The notes under the pieces were generated by a model. It was not told the origin of the DNA, did not search any database, and saw only the letters and a list, made by a program, of their open reading frames with translations. A stretch of DNA of 64,000 bases, taken from assembly GCF_000524195.1 (NCBI RefSeq), contig NW_020170394.1, forward strand, positions 62,001 to 126,000, given 5' to 3'. This DNA comes from Echinococcus granulosus. Lineage: Eukaryota; Platyhelminthes; Cestoda; Cyclophyllidea; Taeniidae. The number at the start of each line of letters is the position of its first letter. Position 1 is the first letter of the stretch. This document shows positions 12,701 to 25,769 of the stretch, one piece after another. The translations under genes and the position numbers were made by a program.

Positions 12701-14998
12701 GTTTGGTACGGCTACGTTACATGCTATTTAATGCGGTCTTTCTGCTCCAAGTAATTTTGTGCTTAGGCTTACTCCCACCAATCTCTAACTTGTTTCCGGT
12801 TCGTACTCCGTTTACTACCCAGTTAACTCATTTTATTCTGCCCATTTATAATCTTCTGGACACAGCTGATTAACTAAGCCTTTCCTTGTGGGTTTCGCCT
12901 ACTTTAATGATGCATTTTTCGGGAAAAATATTTAATAACATCCTGAAATTTTTTTACGCTTAAGCTTTATGCAAATCAAACCGTCGTTGCCAAACGCCTT
13001 ATCTGGAAATACTTTAACCGTCCAAAATTTATTATCCGCCAATTGAGCCTTTTAGTCGCCCCAAGCCACCAGATTAACAGTGACTCACCCGCCTAGAACC
13101 TATCTATCACTGGTATGCTAGCGTTATTTCACTGCTACCAATCCTTCGTTTGATTGGATCTGATCATTTTCTAGTCCAACCACTTGAGGTGGAATAATGT
13201 TCGTCCTTTTGAACTTGCTGCAAATTTTTTTCTAGATTCAGATTTTCGACAGCCGGGATATGAGTTTCTCAGAAACAGAACCCGATTCCAGCAAAATCAA
13301 CCACTTACGATGGCGGATATAGAGCGCATTTTGAAGAACTTTAACACAGAGGTTCCACGTCTCGAAGCCTTAGGGCTGCATCAATCGGAAGACAGTGTTA
13401 TGAAGATTCAGGAAGCAATGTTAGTTGAGCATCAGTCTGTGAAAGAAAAAACTCAGCCCAAGCGCACCGTTGTATTGCGCCTGGATGGACCAGACGGCAT
13501 CCTTGCTTATGAATGCGAACTTGAAGTGGCTCGGTTGATAAGTGATCTCAGGCAAAAATGGAATTCATTGTTACTGCGTCGCCTGAGGAACCCTGGCAAG
13601 CCATCTCAACAGCAGGACGAGGTGAATTTTACTTTACCTCAAACACTTCGTTTTCGGATTCGACCACGCTCAAAGACTTACCATCGACAGTTCCCGCACA
13701 TTAAGTACTCTATGCCTTGAAAACAATTGTGCAGTGCTTTTTCACTATTGCAAAACACCATGAACAAGCGGTCGTCATCACAAACGAAATCACTTTGCTA
13801 CTCAGTATTCCTGTCAGATCTCGCATAGTGCCTGGCATACTTATTTAAATTATACCAGCAATCAGGGGTAACGAAGGGACTTCTGACACTGCAGAGATCC
13901 ATTACAGATGTAACCTCATTTAATCCTATTGTCAGGTTACTGTGTGCATTTTGCAATCCTTACTGAGTCTGTCGAGACATGTACCTGCGTTCCATTGGCC
14001 CGAAACTGGTGCGTCTTTCAGGCCCTTCTTTCAACCATTGTGGCAGTCCTGTCGGCAGAAGAGCAGGTGCTGGGCCTTCGCCAGCCAACAGGCGTTGGTG
14101 CACGACCCCGCCCCATGGCCACAGAGCTGTGCAATCAAAACGACACAGTTACTGACGCTGCGACAACTGCTTCCAGTGTCACCGGGCCGCTCCCCTCCCC
14201 TGCTGCCGCCGATGAGGACGACAACGGCGGTGGCGATAGCGACAGCGAAGGAGCTCCTGTGGAGAGTCCTACCACCCCTGTAGCCGCAGTGCAGCTCCCT
14301 CAGACTTTAAAACAGCCAACCCGTCTTTCATCGAATACCTTGGCGACAAACCAACAGGCGAACGATTGGGCGAGCACCTTTGGCGGAGGTGACGATGGGA
14401 GTGACACGAGTAAACGTAAACTTCCCCGTGATGCCTCGTGCACCGCCACGCGGCAGGGGCGACCAAGAATGTGGGGCGACAGTCTGACTGATAATCTTGC
14501 TCAAGTAAGCCAACGTAACGACAGATTAGCCCCCACTAAAACTATTTAAACCAGCACCTGTACTCCGAATTTACACACTTCCTAACCTGTGACACTTCAG
14601 GCGCGCGAAATTAACACCACTAATTTTTAGGTCAAGTTATTTTAATTCCAAAGACAAGTACATTTAGTCCGTACACTTGGGTTATTTAGCTGAAGCTCGC
14701 TAATTCGCAGTCACCAATATCAGACCACTCGGTCACGTACTTCAAGTTTGAAAGGGCTCAAACACACCAAAGAATGTGCCAACAGCAAAACCACTGGAGT
14801 CAACAGCGCTGCGACCTGTCACTTGCGCTTCAGGTGAATGGCGACGGCGGCGACACATACCCATCTGAGGCTGATGCGCGACCACTAGCGACCCCTGGCA
14901 CTCATGCTGACAAAAGCAGCACCGACAACTTTCATCTGACAAACCCCAGTATTCCATTCGGATCATTGCAACCTTTGGGACAACGCCATTTGAAATAA
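3745..14998 (+). CDS. YTHDC2: YTHDC2/Bgcn-type R3H-DEAH-ankyrin protein with eroded helicase motifs and no full YTH domain
   Basis: YTHDC2 is a 3'-5' RNA helicase and m6A reader of germ cells; its fly relative Bgcn is a catalytically dead, YTH-less form. Domains seen in order: R3H-like start ([12 protein letters not shown], 4037-4106); [16 protein letters not shown] and Walker [10 protein letters not shown] (5115-5362); Ia CTQPRRLSA (6122-6279); [17 protein letters not shown] then DELDEED (6576-6912); ankyrin pair (from 8536); [12 protein letters not shown] (9398-9491); motif [12 protein letters not shown] (9692-9772); motif VI position (9804-9886, 9958-10072); HA2 (10497-10616, 10692-10857); [20 protein letters not shown] (11720-11948); [12 protein letters not shown] (12322-12643); [12 protein letters not shown] (13175-13621); [14 protein letters not shown] (14022-14504). 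The last exon (14711 on) has no complete YTH. Other exons: 3745-3792, 4263-4290, about 4646-4802, 6951-7101, about 7300-7368, 7596-7703, 7853-7952, about 9075-9358, 9564-9654, 11270-11376, 11494-11588. The joins 4290/4646, 7101/7300, 8798/9075 and 12643/13175 are unresolved. Orthology is clear; the exact protein is not. Confidence 0.9.
10678..10689. repeat. 12-nt poly-C run serving as a polypyrimidine tract
   Basis: Twelve C lie directly before the AG (10690-10691) that starts the HA2-domain exon of the YTHDC2-like gene. The exon at 10692 ([15 protein letters not shown]) continues the family alignment, so the run is the pyrimidine tract of a real acceptor. Confidence 0.85.
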
Positions 14999-15535
14999 AC
15001 CTCACGTGTTTCGGTCCTTGAGATAGCTGTTCTTATTATCCTTCGACATCTGGTTACAAACCATTAAATTATTGATCTTAAAGCATTTCTCATCTATCCC
15101 CTTCACTTACATCCCAATAATGGTGCATCTAGCATTGAGTTGGCCCTTTTGAAATTGGCTTTTTCGCGCAATAACTAGATGAGAACAGAAACTAAGCCCA
15201 CTTTCCACACAAAAGTACTCATTGTCAGGTTGTCTTGCAGCTAATTGAGATCAAGGTCTGAATCCGCACAACGTATTTCAACTATAACATTCCCCAAGTA
15301 CCATTCCAGCAGACCACCCGAAATTAATGGTTCGAGGAGCGTCCACATACCCAGTGAACTAGCCATTATCCGCATGAACTCTCAACCCTCACGCAATTAC
15401 TAAAAAATCGCAAGCCAACACGTTTGATGGATGGATCACAATGCGCATATGAAACTGTTTCACGAGTACGTCATGTGAGGGTGGAATGAAGGCTCGGAAG
15501 GTAACTAAATAAGCAGGCACATAACAATGTGAAAA
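14999..15535. other. Convergent spacer between YTHDC2-like gene and FKBP8
   Basis: I looked here on the + strand for further exons that would complete a YTH domain and found none. The stretch should hold the 3'UTRs of two converging genes. No clear AATAAA was seen for either. Confidence 0.35.
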
Positions 15536-18500
15536 CTACTGCTGTTCAATGAAATGCAGGAGGGTCCCTCCAAGCATCACAGAAAGGCCAGCCAAGACGA
15601 CAGCAGAAATGGCTATCTTGTACCGAGATAGCTGAAAAAGGTTTAGGCAAGATTTAGGCTTAAGCAAAGTACAAAAATGCTCTTGGAATTCATTCGTATT
15701 ATGCAAAAGGGTGCGTGACATGCAGTGTAGAGTGTAGGGCAGATGCCACTTCACTGTGTACTGATTGGGTAGGATAAGTATGTCATGAGCATGTTCAAAA
15801 TAAGAAAAGATAATGATATTTTGAAATTACATTATTACTTGACGAGTTTTGAGCAAATTTTTTGCCGTATTAGCATCAATACTTTCACGTAAAAAAGACT
15901 ATTCATGCGGTCCATACTGCAACGCTGCATGGTACCACGATTGTGTGTGCTACAATAGAACTCTTACATGCCTGAATAAACCCAAAGGTTAACACTTACA
16001 TTGAAGTCGAGTTAACCTTTAATCAAGGCGGTAGTTGTAGTAAGATGGGCACTTACAATTCCTTTGAGCCTGTCACGGAAATCGGAGGCTTTATTCCCCC
16101 CATTCGCATTCACTCTGAAGGCACGCGAAAGAGCCCGGACCTGGCGGTCTCGCTGACTTTTCCAAGCCATCTTGGCCCTTTGCAGCGACTGTCGCAGAAG
16201 GGGGGAGGAAGGATCCAAACTAAGCGCCTCCTCGTAGGCCTGTATCGCTTCGGGAAAGTCCCCCATGCCAAACAATGCCTAAGGAAATTTCACCACGAAA
16301 ACAAAACTTCTTTTGTCGAGGAACAAGTGAAGCCCCTTTAGTAAAGCCAGGTATTACGATACAGTGATCGTACTTCTTCACAACTTGGAAAATCTAGGAT
16401 CCCTGAACGCCCAAGAAGACTCAAAAACAATGGTTTCAAAGGCCTCTTTTGTGCATAGCACGGCACACCACAAGAGAGAACGCTAACTTTTGTAGTGTAT
16501 TACAATGGCATAGGCTCTACAATTAACACGTACACTTACATGCCTCAAATGCTTTAAAACAACATCTAACGGAGAACCAAATAGACTTCATAACCATTCA
16601 AATCGGAAAGGCAGAGAACTACCAGCGTACTTATTAATACATAACGAAACTCGACCAAACATTTTCGCAACTTTAGATTGTCAAGAAAGTTCAAAAGAAT
16701 TTCCGGGGGATTTAGACAGCTTACGAAAATTGGACGCTAGGATCAAATGTTTATCCATAAAACTAACAGGTAGTGCAACAAAAGTAAGTACTCAAATTTG
16801 CATAAAACCACTATGAATTAGTTCTGGCTTGATTCATAGACCACGCACTCAACTCTGTCATGAGAAACCAAGATCTTTGACCGCCCACAAAGAGAGCCTC
16901 GCTACAGTGAGCGTTTCGTCCACTGTCTCAACACGAAATTGAACACATTACCGACACACAATGTATGGTTTTGGGGAAATAAACCAAACAAGTTTATTTT
17001 TGGGTTCTTATCATTAGACAATTGTAGAAGAAGACTCTAAAGAGTAAGCCATACAGGGAATGCTTTAGGTTCGAGGATGAGAAACACCTCCAAGCATACC
17101 CATTCAAGATATTTTCATCGAAAGAAAGCACAACTTAGGAGCCATTATTAACAGTAACACCCACCAGACAAACAAAAAACTTTGAACTCTCCTCGAACTA
17201 TAAATTTAGCAGTAACGCTGTTTCAGAACTGTGAAGCTTTGCAAAAAATTGTTGCCAAAAGTTCACGTTTGTGTAAAATTCGGCACTTTGCTTGTTTCTA
17301 TGAAAGAGCAGTTTTTGAGAAAGGGAAGAAAACTTGCTGTTAGGTCAAAGAAAGCAAAACGACTGAATAACTAGGAGAACCAGAACTACTTCGAATCTGC
17401 ATTAAATGACTGGTGATAACATTCGCAGTAATGTTAAGAGGTCATCAACAAAAGTGCGATGAAAACCAACTTGCCTGGCCTTTCCGATAGAGAGCCTTGC
17501 GGTTAGTGGGGTCGAGCTGGAGAACAGCATCACAGGTCTTGGAAGCGGCCGCAAAAGCTTCAAGCTATTAGATGAAATGACGAAGTTCCCAGTAAATAAA
17601 TGAAATCAACCGATGCTTCAAACACATTGCACTAGACTTCGAAGATCTCTGGTGTATCAAATGTCTATTAGAAAGTGGACAAAGCGGAAGTAGAATTACA
17701 TTAAATGGTCGCAAAGCAACGTGTTAAATCGAAACTGCGATTGTGAAAACTAAGATAATAAAAACCCACCTTGAGTTGAGTGGCAGCAACGTTATTCCTT
17801 AACTTTATTTCCAAATCCTTGGGCTGGAAGGAGGCAGAAGATGAACCACAAGGAAGAGCTTCGGTGGAGCACAAGGTTGGCGTTAGGGACTTCTTTAGTA
17901 AAATTTCCACCCCCTTTGTGTAGCAGGTTAAGGCATATTGATACTCGTTTCGACTTTAAAAGCAAAACGTACAAAATAGCCATATAAGGGCAAAAATCAA
18001 GCAGCCTACTGAAAATAGAAGTTTCCACGTTCACGTTTTTTGTTGGATATTTGAAGGCGTTCCTCGATTGGCATATTTTCGTAACATGGAGGATCTCCAC
18101 ATTCATTTAGTGTTATATGGTACGTGAGTTTTGCTTTTCCGGGAATATCAGGCATTCTGAGCACAAAAGACAAGAAGTTAATGAGGCATATGGCACGTGC
18201 ATGAAGACAAACGAAAAAAAATAATTTTTCTTACTTTCCCATATCCCCGTATGCGAAACGGGCGTCAGTTTTAAGTTCAAATACCTCCTTTAATTCAGCA
18301 AGGGGAAGGGCAAGATCAAACGCTATTCACCAAGTTAATGGCATCTAAAAATGAAACGCATACCATGTATGCATTCACCATCTCCAATAACGAGGCTCAA
18401 ATTCTCAACTTCTTCGACGAGCATCCCATCCTCTAACCATCCTTTGTAACTTATCACGACAGAATCACCATGACCAGGACGACTGCCCTGTCCTAAACCT

Positions 18501-18878
18501 TTCTTAAGAACCTTGATAAACGTATAAATAAATATTCTGATAGTTTTAAAACATGCCGTGGACAAGTCCTCCGACTGAAGTCTATAAACTATTAATAGGG
18601 AAATACATTAATGCATTCAGAAAGTAAATGACAGAAAAGTTGCAGCACATAAGTAGCGTTAAAATGAAATAAGTTAGGTAGTAGAAGGTGTGCAATCGTC
18701 AAGTTAAATCAACCGAGATAATTAACAATCTAACGTCTGAAAGGCAACGAGACACCTTTTTCTCCACTAAGCCGTTTCCTAAAATATCGACAATCTCAGA
18801 TTCATGGATATCGTCCTTCAAGGACTCCGAATCACAGTTTGAAACCTTATCCATAGCACCAGAATCGGCGACAACCAT
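15536..18878 (-). CDS. FKBP8: Peptidyl-prolyl isomerase-like FKBP8 (FKBP38), TPR and C-terminal membrane anchor
   Basis: FKBP8 is a tail-anchored mitochondrial/ER protein that binds Hsp90 and Bcl-2 relatives. Eight minus-strand exons join in phase to about 365 aa: 18878-18756, 18511-18364, 18322-18235, 18156-18010, 17953-17770, 17564-17475, 16278-16057 and 15631-15536. The N-terminal EIVDILGNGLVEKK matches the family signature DILGNGLL. The FKBP fold runs from VLKKGLGQGSRPGHGD to KLTYHITLNECG. The TPR region includes KRERGNFYFHRNEYQYALTC, LDPTNRKALYRKGQALFGMG and FPEAIQAYEEALSLDP. The protein ends with a hydrophobic helix (KIAISAVVLAGLSVMLGG) and a short tail (TLLHFIEQQ), the tail-anchor layout. 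Aromatic PPIase residues are partly replaced, as is usual in FKBP8: the FD pair is lost and the pocket Trp is Phe, while the FAYG tyrosine stays. Exon 6 ends CAG|GCAAGT, so its intron is GC-AG. Human FKBP8 is about 410 aa. Confidence 0.93.
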
Positions 18879-21195
18879 TGTCCGCGGAAAAACGCCACCG
18901 ATCAATTCGAGAAACGCGCGTAGTGAAGGTAAGCAATAAGTGTAAAAGAATATAAAGGCTTCATTTAGCTAATCGCGAAATCCTAAAGACCCATTGTGTT
19001 TCCAAAGATCTTACACACACCTTACCCTAAACGAAGCACCAGGCCCTGTATAATAGAATTTCCGTGTACGAGAAATATCAACCAGGACTTTGCTTTTTTA
19101 TAAATTACAATATTACTCGCATAATAAAGTTGACACAAGTTAGTTAAGTTCTGACAAAAGGAAAATGAGAAGTTTAAACTAGGGCCATTATGTGCAAAGG
19201 ATTGCCTGTTTGGAATTTCATTATGGCAGTAGCTGTATCCATAGGAAAAACAACTTATTTCAAGAGAAATAGTGATGACAACTTTGAGCTTATGGGAGCG
19301 TAAAGTTTAGTGCTACCTAAGTCGTTGTATTTAAAGAGACGCCCTTAATTCACTGAGTTTTAGAGACAGATTGTTTAATTGGTATGGGAATTCACCCTCT
19401 TAGAAAGCACTGGATTTAGGCTAAAATATACGCGCAGATCATACAACCCTAGACCTACAATAAGATTAATCAATGCCCTACCCGACTACAGACGAAAAAA
19501 GGAATCACTGTCACCACCCAATCAAGGCATCAAAGCGTAGTTGCCGGGCCCCATGCATTGTGGATCAGCTGCTGACGATACAGTCAGGTACCCAACATAA
19601 TTCCACCATCTACGCTTCCACTTGATTGCACCTGGGTAAATCACCTGGCTTTGGAAAGGTGGAAACCACTAACAGCTTGAAATCCTCCATAAAATTCTAC
19701 AAGGCCGGAAAGTATGTGAAATGGAGTGATTGCCGAAAGCGCATCGACAAGATCGTGACTATGGGAACAAAGCCAATCACATGAAATAATTCAAATCAGT
19801 GCGTTGAGAACCGCAGCACCGTTGATCGTCCGAAAGAGCTGAGAGGCCATTGGCCTGGCCTAACCACCATTCTGCAGAGCAAAATCACAACCCGCGGAAG
19901 CTGAAGCCTTAGCAAGATCACGCACACACCCAACGAGTGTCAAATCATTGTACAGCCCCCCTCCCCCGCTTTTTTTCGAGCGTCAATCCCCCGCATCGAC
20001 TATTGCAACGCTAATCGAGCCCTTAAAGAGCACTCGCAAACCGGCAGCTCCGGCCGCTGAACCCTCCTACAGGTGGGAAGACATTTGATCCCAAGGCCTT
20101 TAATAAGTCATCGAAATTTAACCCCGCCCGAAGTCCCGTCCTGCTTGGGAACCATCCAAGGAGAGAATATGCGCTGACCTCGCACTACTTGAAGCCGGCG
20201 ACACTCTGTAAAGACAGCACCTCCTTCACCAATCCCTAAACGTAAGAAAGTTGGCTGAACAATAGACTTATTTAATAAAAGATAAGATTTAAAAAAGCCC
20301 CACAGGCTAATCCTCTGCATCTATTGCCAATCATCTATTTGGGTTCCATTCAACTAGATGAAACATGAAGGAGGTATCATGCTTTTGCCCAATCGATATC
20401 ATCACGTAAGTATTCCAAAAAAAACTGCGACAGGGTTCCCCAAATGGTTCCAACATAAGAGGACGTTCTTGAGGAGAGCAAGATTAAACTGCTAAAGTGT
20501 AGGGCATTTTCTCTCTTAGGAGAGATCTCTTCGTTTCTGACACTGCTCGGGAATTGAAAACCTGAGTATGTTTGCCGTTGTGGATAGGATTTGCCTGTCA
20601 TTACACTTAACGCAGGGCTCTACGTTCTACAGAGGCGCCAACAGGACACCGGCGCTGCTACGCGGGACAGAAACACAGTGCGCGGACCGAAGTGCCCGCG
20701 TATCCACCAAACTGGCCAAACAAATCCTTTAATTATTGCAAGTAATGTCAAACTTCTAACACCGTTGTTCTTATAAAAAAATTTTTACATCATTGCTGCT
20801 TTGTCATTGTATTAAAAGCGTGTGCAAATGATAAAGATGCGTAAAGTTTCTAATTTTACTAAAACATTTATTTGCTCGGAACATTTTTATGTTTTTGCTA
20901 CTTTTAAAACACACTCAAACGACGCTTTTTTAGTAATTTACCCCAATTCAGACAATACGGTAATCGATAAATATTTTAAATAGGTACGGTGTACCATTAA
21001 GCCTTCAGTCCTGTATTTGTGCAGTTTAATTACCAATTTCACAAGGTCGTAAATCGTTGAAACATTCTTTACTATTAATTCCGAGTAGCAGGTATTTAAA
21101 TCTGCTTTTGTTTTCAGCATATAACTCATTTACGCATTTCTCATTGGTTTATTCCTAAGAAGGGCTGCGCGTGCTAACTCGCTCTAGGATTGAGA
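18879..21195. other. Divergent intergenic region FKBP8/RSL1D1 with a GC-rich insert
   Basis: This should contain the promoters of two diverging genes. Most is AT-rich. The stretch 19450-20110 is clearly richer in G+C, has no long open frame and resembles nothing adjacent; it may be a decayed repeat. A good acceptor (ggtttattcctaag) ends at 21159, 36 nt before the RSL1D1 ATG, and may be a 5'UTR or spliced-leader site. Confidence 0.4.
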
Positions 21196-22336
21196 ATGGA
21201 CGTTGTTGAAATGAATATCAGTGATGATGCTTTGGCCCTAATTACCAACGCCAACTGTGAGCAGAGCGTTAAGAGGGCACTTTTCGTTCCAAATGTGGTT
21301 GTGTCGTTTGTTGGAAAGTTGCCACTACCAAAAGTCACAATTCGCACGAAGCTGCCAAACAGACCCACGGGTGTCGATGCTTGTGTGATTGTGAAGGATT
21401 TGAAAGGGACCGATTATAATGCCAGTAATGACATTTGGAGGCGCAAATGGCGAGTCGATGGGGGGAAAGGCTCTCCTACCACAGTCACCTTCTTGCCTTT
21501 AAGCGAACTGAAGTTGTGCTATCAATCATATGAATCCCGGAGAAAACTTGCTTCCACTTTTGATGTTTTTCTTGCTGATGAACGGATAGTGCATCATCTC
21601 CCGACGAATTTGGGGAAAGCCTTTTATGGTAATGCGCGTGACAAGGTACCGATACCTGTTGCGCTTGATGGGAAGAATCTAGTTAAGGCCATAGACCAGG
21701 GCCTTCACTCGTGCTTAGTCCTCATCAGTGGTAAAGGAACCACCGATTCCGTCGTTGTTGGCAACACAAGCATGCCGAAAGAGCATATCAAGGAAAACGT
21801 TATTTCAGTGGTGAGTTTCCTCGATTGCTTGGCTTTTCTGCACTTTAAACGATTCTTGACGCATATACTCCTGATGGATTTAAGGTGTGGATATTTTGTT
21901 TACTAATTCTGAACATATAGTTTGTTCTATTAGTGACTTCATTTTTTCGGTAAGAAAATGGTGATATTGATCTCCCTTATAGATCCGTGACGTCGTGGAT
22001 AGATGGCCCGGAGGTTTAAGAACTCTTCGCTCGATTTACGTTCGTGGTGTCGGACCTAGCGTGCCCTTATATTTCGACAATACGGAGATAGACAAGGAAG
22101 AAGCTGAGGCCAAACTTCGTGAAGTCAGAATGCAAACTTCCGCATCGATGCATCCTCATCCCAAGCTTCTTACTCAAACCCTTTTAGAAGCAGCGAAAGA
22201 TCTTCCTATCACAAAAAGCCAAGTGAAAACTATACTAAGGAAAAAGACGCGACAGCAGATCAAGAGGTTACCCCGAAACACGCCCAAATCTGGAAAAACA
22301 GGGCGCCTTTCAAATGTTAGAAAAACACCAAAATAA
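21196..22336 (+). CDS. RSL1D1: Ribosomal L1 domain-containing protein 1 (RSL1D1 / Utp30-Cic1 family)
   Basis: Nucleolar protein with a ribosomal-L1-like RNA-binding fold, implicated in pre-rRNA processing. Two exons (21196-21810 and 21983-22336) joined by a GT-AG intron in phase 0 give about 322 aa. The first in-frame ATG is at 21196 (MDVVEMNISDDALAL); an upstream TTG in the same frame was not used. Diagnostic stretches matching the animal RSL1D1 L1 domain are LKLCYQSYESRRKLAS, FDVFLADERIVHHLP, GKAFYGNARDKVPIPVAL, GNTSMPKEHIKENVISV and RTLRSIYVRGVGPSVPLYFD. The second exon ends in a basic tail (RKKTRQQIKRLPRNTPKSGK), but the protein lacks the long lysine-rich extension that makes human RSL1D1 about 490 aa. 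It converges on U1C, with 257 bp between stop codons. Confidence 0.92.
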
Positions 22337-22337
22337 A
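22332..22337 (+). terminator. AATAAA overlapping the RSL1D1 stop codon
   Basis: The hexamer AATAAA spans the TAA stop (22334-22336) of RSL1D1. If used, cleavage 10-30 nt downstream would leave a very short 3'UTR, which fits the tight convergent spacing with U1C. Confidence 0.45.
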
Positions 22338-22560
22338 CACCTCTCCCACGTCTTTATTTTTGTCAATCTGTTGTTACGCTACGCCGCACTCACTGGTCCT
22401 GGTATACATTTGCTAGGCTTTTAACCAGCTACGTGCAATTAAGCACTCGGAGCCTGTGCGCCACTTCCACCCAAGTGCTGTCTGAATGAGCACATAAGTT
22501 GACAACCCCACCAATTTAAATGCGGCACAGATTTGTAGACCAGATGTAGCTGCGTTGGGG

Positions 22561-22566
22561 TTTATT
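22561..22566 (-). terminator. Poly(A) signal of the U1C gene
   Basis: AATAAA on the minus strand, about 28 nt beyond the U1C stop codon; normal distance for a compact 3'UTR. Confidence 0.55.
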
Positions 22567-22593
22567 GAGATACAAATGTTTACACGGGTATAC

Positions 22594-23142
22594 TCACTGG
22601 ATCGGCCCCCGTTGAGGTGGCATCATCCCCGAGGTTGGCACGGATGGGAGAGCACCAGGCCTGGGAGGGCCCCAGGTGGGAGGCATCGGCGGCCCGGGAG
22701 GCACACCGACACCCGGCATCACGTTCTGGGGGCCCATGGGCGGTCTTATCCCCATTGGCGGAGCCGGCATCATCGGAGGAAATTGGGGGGGGAAAGCACC
22801 CACAGGCGGGATTCCTGGCATGCCCGGAGGGGGTATACCCATTGCGCCACCAAACATGGGGGGAGGCACCTTTCCTTGTCTGTATGCCTCAGCTTAATCG
22901 TGAGATGAAAATATGTAAAATACCTACAGGCGTGATCGACCAGCTTTTGGACCTGCTCTTCGAGCCACTTTTGGTAGTATTCACGGACGCTGTTTTTGTG
23001 GGTACGTCCCGTGCAATGTGTTTTACGCACCGAAGGTGAGTCATGTGTCAGGAACTTGTCACAGTAATCACAATAATACCTGCAAGCAAGAGCAAGGATG
23101 ATTACCACTAACAGCCAACGCCCACAAAACTCACTTTGGCAT
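22594..23142 (-). CDS. SNRPC: U1 small nuclear ribonucleoprotein C
   Basis: U1C is the U1 snRNP zinc-finger protein that stabilises pairing of U1 RNA with the 5' splice site. Three exons join in phase to about 149 aa: 23142-23135 (only ATGCCAAA), 23079-22924 and 22879-22594. The N-terminus [20 protein letters not shown] is the near-invariant U1C zinc finger; its CxxC cysteines and the histidines of [11 protein letters not shown] are all present. [16 protein letters not shown] is the family's following helix. The last exon gives the RQGKVPPP junction and a Pro/Gly/Met-rich tail ([17 protein letters not shown]), as in other U1C proteins. An 8-nt coding first exon is noteworthy but forced by the invariant MPK/YYCDYC phase. 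The gene diverges from PRMT1. Confidence 0.97.
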
Positions 23143-25652
<2,510 letters not shown>

Positions 25653-25763
25653 GCGCTCCCTGGAGTCTCTGGTCATTCCTGCAGGTTCCGCATTTTCAAT
25701 GAACTCCCGTGAACACCGTTGAACTTCTTTATACAATCCATTTCAATGAGATTTTAATATGAA

Positions 25764-25769
25764 AATAAA
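25764..25769 (+). terminator. Poly(A) signal of PRMT1
   Basis: AATAAA 112 nt after the PRMT1 stop codon, in AT-rich sequence; reasonable position for its polyadenylation signal. Confidence 0.55.

Noticed and set aside
16045..16341. 98-codon plus-strand frame opposite FKBP8
   Set aside because: Antisense to the TPR exon of FKBP8; no splice signals or family resemblance.
21190..21195. TTG as an earlier start of RSL1D1
   Set aside because: Eukaryotic starts are ATG; the in-frame ATG at 21196 is used.
22555..23039. Gly/Pro/His-rich open frames on the plus strand over the U1C gene
   Set aside because: They mirror the Pro/Gly/Met-rich U1C tail on the minus strand, which is a complete, recognised gene.
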